In this document: positions 13,428-15,060 of the stretch, piece after piece
How positions within the stretch are numbered: the stretch's first letter is position 1
Layout of the letters: each line of letters opens with the position of its first letter
Source of the DNA: Methylobacter sp.
GTDB lineage: Bacteria; Pseudomonadota; Gammaproteobacteria; Methylococcales; Methylomonadaceae
Direction of reading: 5' to 3'
Assembly: GCA_003158415.1 (NCBI GenBank)
Contig: PMJA01000028.1
Coordinates: 1-15,060 of the forward strand
Length of the DNA: 15,060 nucleotides
Program-made: the position numbers and the translations under genes
The notes under the pieces: generated by a model
Databases searched by the model: none
Seen by the model: only the letters and a program-made list of their open reading frames with translations
What the model was told of the DNA's origin: nothing

Positions 13428-14906
13428 ATGTATTTTTATCGCAGGATGAAATTCAAAAATATTTTATCGTTAAAATCACTTATCGTTCTGGGCTTTGTGA
13501 TTGCCGTTATTCCGCTTTTTTTAGCCGTCATGTACGCTGCTTTTGGCATGCGCGAAACCTCGGCTTTGGGCAGAACCATCAATTATCAAGTTTTCGAGCA
13601 GACTAAGGCGATACGTCTGGTTTTGCAAAAAACTGCCGATATTGAGCGAAAAGCCACACTATTCGTTCTGCTGTCCGATCCTGCCTTGCGTCAGCCTTAT
13701 GAACAACAATCATACGAAAATACGCGGGCATCATTCAAACAAGCTTTAAGCGAGTTACTAAAACTACGACTGGATAATAAAATCGCGCTATTGGTCAACG
13801 AATTATCGGAAAAGGAAAATCTGATCTATCAGCAGATCATTAGCTCGGCGAAGGAGAATAATCTTAAATTACCGGTCGATGAGGCATTCCAGGGATTACG
13901 TGAGTCTTCTTATAGTCTTTCGCGGATATTCGAGAGCCACGTTGACCATGAGTTCAACGAATTACGCCTGCAATCCTTATCCCTTGAACACGGGCTGTTA
14001 ATTAAGGGCGCAGTCTTGCTGTTTATCTCGTTTATCTTCATCGCAATGCTGCTGGTCGTGCTTTCCCGTTCAATGCGGCAACTGGATACCGCTATCCGCC
14101 GACTGGGTTCTAGCGAACTCGAAGAACCTATAGTTGTTACCGGCCCTTCGGATCTGCGTTATTTGGGCAGTCGCCTGGAATGGCTGCGTACCCATTTAAT
14201 GGAACTGGAGCTTTCTAAACAGCAGTTCATGCACAATGTGGCTCGCGAGATTGAGCTGCCGCTGGAGAGTATCCGTGTAGGCGCAAAGCAGCTTGCAAGC
14301 GACAGGTATGAGGATCCGAACAGTGCGCGACAGGACATAGCACGGCTGCTCTGCAACAATATTGACCAGCTGAAAACCGTGTCCGAAGAATTGGTGCGTT
14401 ATAGTCAGATCAACTCAAAACCGAAAATGAACCGCAAGGAAACCGTCAATATGCAATACTTGCTGGAGTCGGTCATTGATGATTTTCAACCCCTTTTACA
14501 GACCAAATCGATTAGTTTGAAAAAGCTGGTTAGGCCGGTCGAGCTTTCCGGCATCCACGAACAATTACGTGGAATTATCGAGCAGTTGCTGTCGAATGCC
14601 GTGAAATACTCGCCCGCAGGCGGCGAAATACGCATTATGCTTCGCCAGTCAAGCGCGCAGATGGAACTGGAAGTCGAAGATGAGGGGCCGGGCATTGATC
14701 CCAATGAGCGTAACCATGTGTTCGAACCCTTTTTTCGTGGCAAGGCCGCGCTATCCGACGACGGTGTAGCAGGCCCCGGATTGGGACTGGCGATAGTTAG
14801 AGAATATGTCGCCAACCACCAGGGTACAGCCGATATTATTGACTCAAGACAAGATCAACCGGGCGCTCGCATCCGCGTGCAAATACCGCTAACCGGAGAG
14901 GCCTAA
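13428..14906 (+). CDS. GlrK/QseE-like sensor kinase lacking the phospho-accepting histidine
   Basis: A 492-residue membrane sensor. TM1 is at about residues 16-37, a periplasmic helical domain at 38-185 and TM2 at about 190-213, followed by a HAMP-like linker (214-262), a dimerisation helix pair and an ATPase domain. Periplasmic ERKATLFVLLSDPALRQPYEQ resembles the GlrK (QseE) sensor region. The ATP-binding boxes are intact: N-box LLSNAVKYSP (N390), G1 DEGPG (418-422), F-box VFEPFF (431-436) and G2 GPGLGLAIV (449-457). The H-box reads NVAREIELPLESIR (270-283): the usual H-E-x-K-T/N-P has become R273-E-I-E-L-P, so the acceptor His is Arg (codon CGC, 14244-14246) and the Thr/Asn is Leu. It is probably not able to autophosphorylate. 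The start is uncertain: ATG 13428 or 13446 (which would give MKFKNILSLKSL). It overlaps the next gene by one base. Confidence 0.85.
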   Translation: MYFYRRMKFKNILSLKSLIVLGFVIAVIPLFLAVMYAAFGMRETSALGRTINYQVFEQTKAIRLVLQKTADIERKATLFVLLSDPALRQPYEQQSYENTRASFKQALSELLKLRLDNKIALLVNELSEKENLIYQQIISSAKENNLKLPVDEAFQGLRESSYSLSRIFESHVDHEFNELRLQSLSLEHGLLIKGAVLLFISFIFIAMLLVVLSRSMRQLDTAIRRLGSSELEEPIVVTGPSDLRYLGSRLEWLRTHLMELELSKQQFMHNVAREIELPLESIRVGAKQLASDRYEDPNSARQDIARLLCNNIDQLKTVSEELVRYSQINSKPKMNRKETVNMQYLLESVIDDFQPLLQTKSISLKKLVRPVELSGIHEQLRGIIEQLLSNAVKYSPAGGEIRIMLRQSSAQMELEVEDEGPGIDPNERNHVFEPFFRGKAALSDDGVAGPGLGLAIVREYVANHQGTADIIDSRQDQPGARIRVQIPLTGEA

Positions 14907-15060
14907 TGAACAGGGCACCAATATTACCGATTATACGAAACATAAGCTGGCCGCTAAGCCTGTTGCTGCTGGTCGGATGTGCTCAGCTGACAACCGGCGG
15001 GGACGCAGATTCAAATCATTATAACGATCCATACACGCAGTCAGACTTTGATGAACTGCT
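14906..15060 (+). CDS. QseG-like lipoprotein, N-terminal fragment
   Basis: The first 51 codons of a gene leaving the right edge. The ATG at 14906-14908 shares its A with the kinase stop (TAATG), and GGAGAGG (14895-14901) gives a good ribosome site. After a short positive start (MNRAPILPIIRN) comes a hydrophobic stretch ending in the lipobox LLVGC, with Cys at residue 25, then a polar Asp/Asn-rich region. In enterobacteria glrK (qseE) is followed by the outer-membrane lipoprotein gene qseG and then the sigma-54 activator glrR (qseF). The same order is likely here, but too little of this protein is present to confirm homology. No export signal other than lipidation is seen. Confidence 0.7.
   Translation, partial: MNRAPILPIIRNISWPLSLLLLVGCAQLTTGGDADSNHYNDPYTQSDFDEL

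Overview
The window reads as part of an exopolysaccharide (EPS) or capsule locus of the Wzx/Wzy-dependent type from a Gram-negative bacterium. It has an outer-membrane Wza-like lipoprotein, a Wzc-like tyrosine autokinase and, at the right end, a GlrK(QseE)-like sensor kinase followed by a QseG-like lipoprotein start. That last pair points to a gammaproteobacterium. The base composition is moderate, and the gene set would suit a methylotroph or methanotroph such as the Methylococcales, but this lineage call is inference only. No rRNA, tRNA, CRISPR array or transposase gene is visible.

Layout. All genes from 13320 down to 1 are on the minus strand. In transcription order they are: a secreted clan GH-A-like glycoside hydrolase (10849-13320); a 226-bp leader with several palindromes; the initiating undecaprenyl-phosphate sugar phosphotransferase (9201-10622); the Wza-like exporter (8086-9186); the Wzc-like co-polymerase/kinase (5673-8042); a Wzy-like polymerase (4421-5671); a Wzx-like flippase (2963-4402); a zinc-ribbon methyltransferase (1887-2831); two family 2 glycosyltransferases (1058-1840 and 198-1052); and the N-terminus of a GT-B glycosyltransferase running off the left edge (1-192). 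Spacing from the phosphotransferase to the flippase is 1-43 bp, so that core is very probably one operon. On the plus strand, from a 107-bp divergent promoter region, come the sensor kinase (13428-14906) and a lipoprotein (14906 to the right edge).

How they work together. The phosphotransferase loads the first sugar-phosphate onto undecaprenyl phosphate. The glycosyltransferases and methyltransferase build and decorate the repeat unit, Wzx flips it, Wzy polymerises it, and Wzc and Wza control length and export it through the periplasm and outer membrane. The secreted hydrolase probably trims the polymer, as PslG does in the Psl system. The divergent kinase/lipoprotein pair is a plausible envelope-sensing regulator of the locus.

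Most notable: (1) the sensor kinase keeps its ATP-binding boxes but has Arg where the phospho-accepting His should be, with other H-box substitutions, so it looks like a pseudo-histidine kinase; (2) the flippase carries an in-frame palindromic repeat of about 127 bp encoding some 43 residues of a cytoplasmic loop, and its stop codon lies inside a second, unrelated hairpin repeat; (3) the 823-residue GH-A-like protein beside the EPS operon has recognisable catalytic glutamates but no family I can name with confidence.
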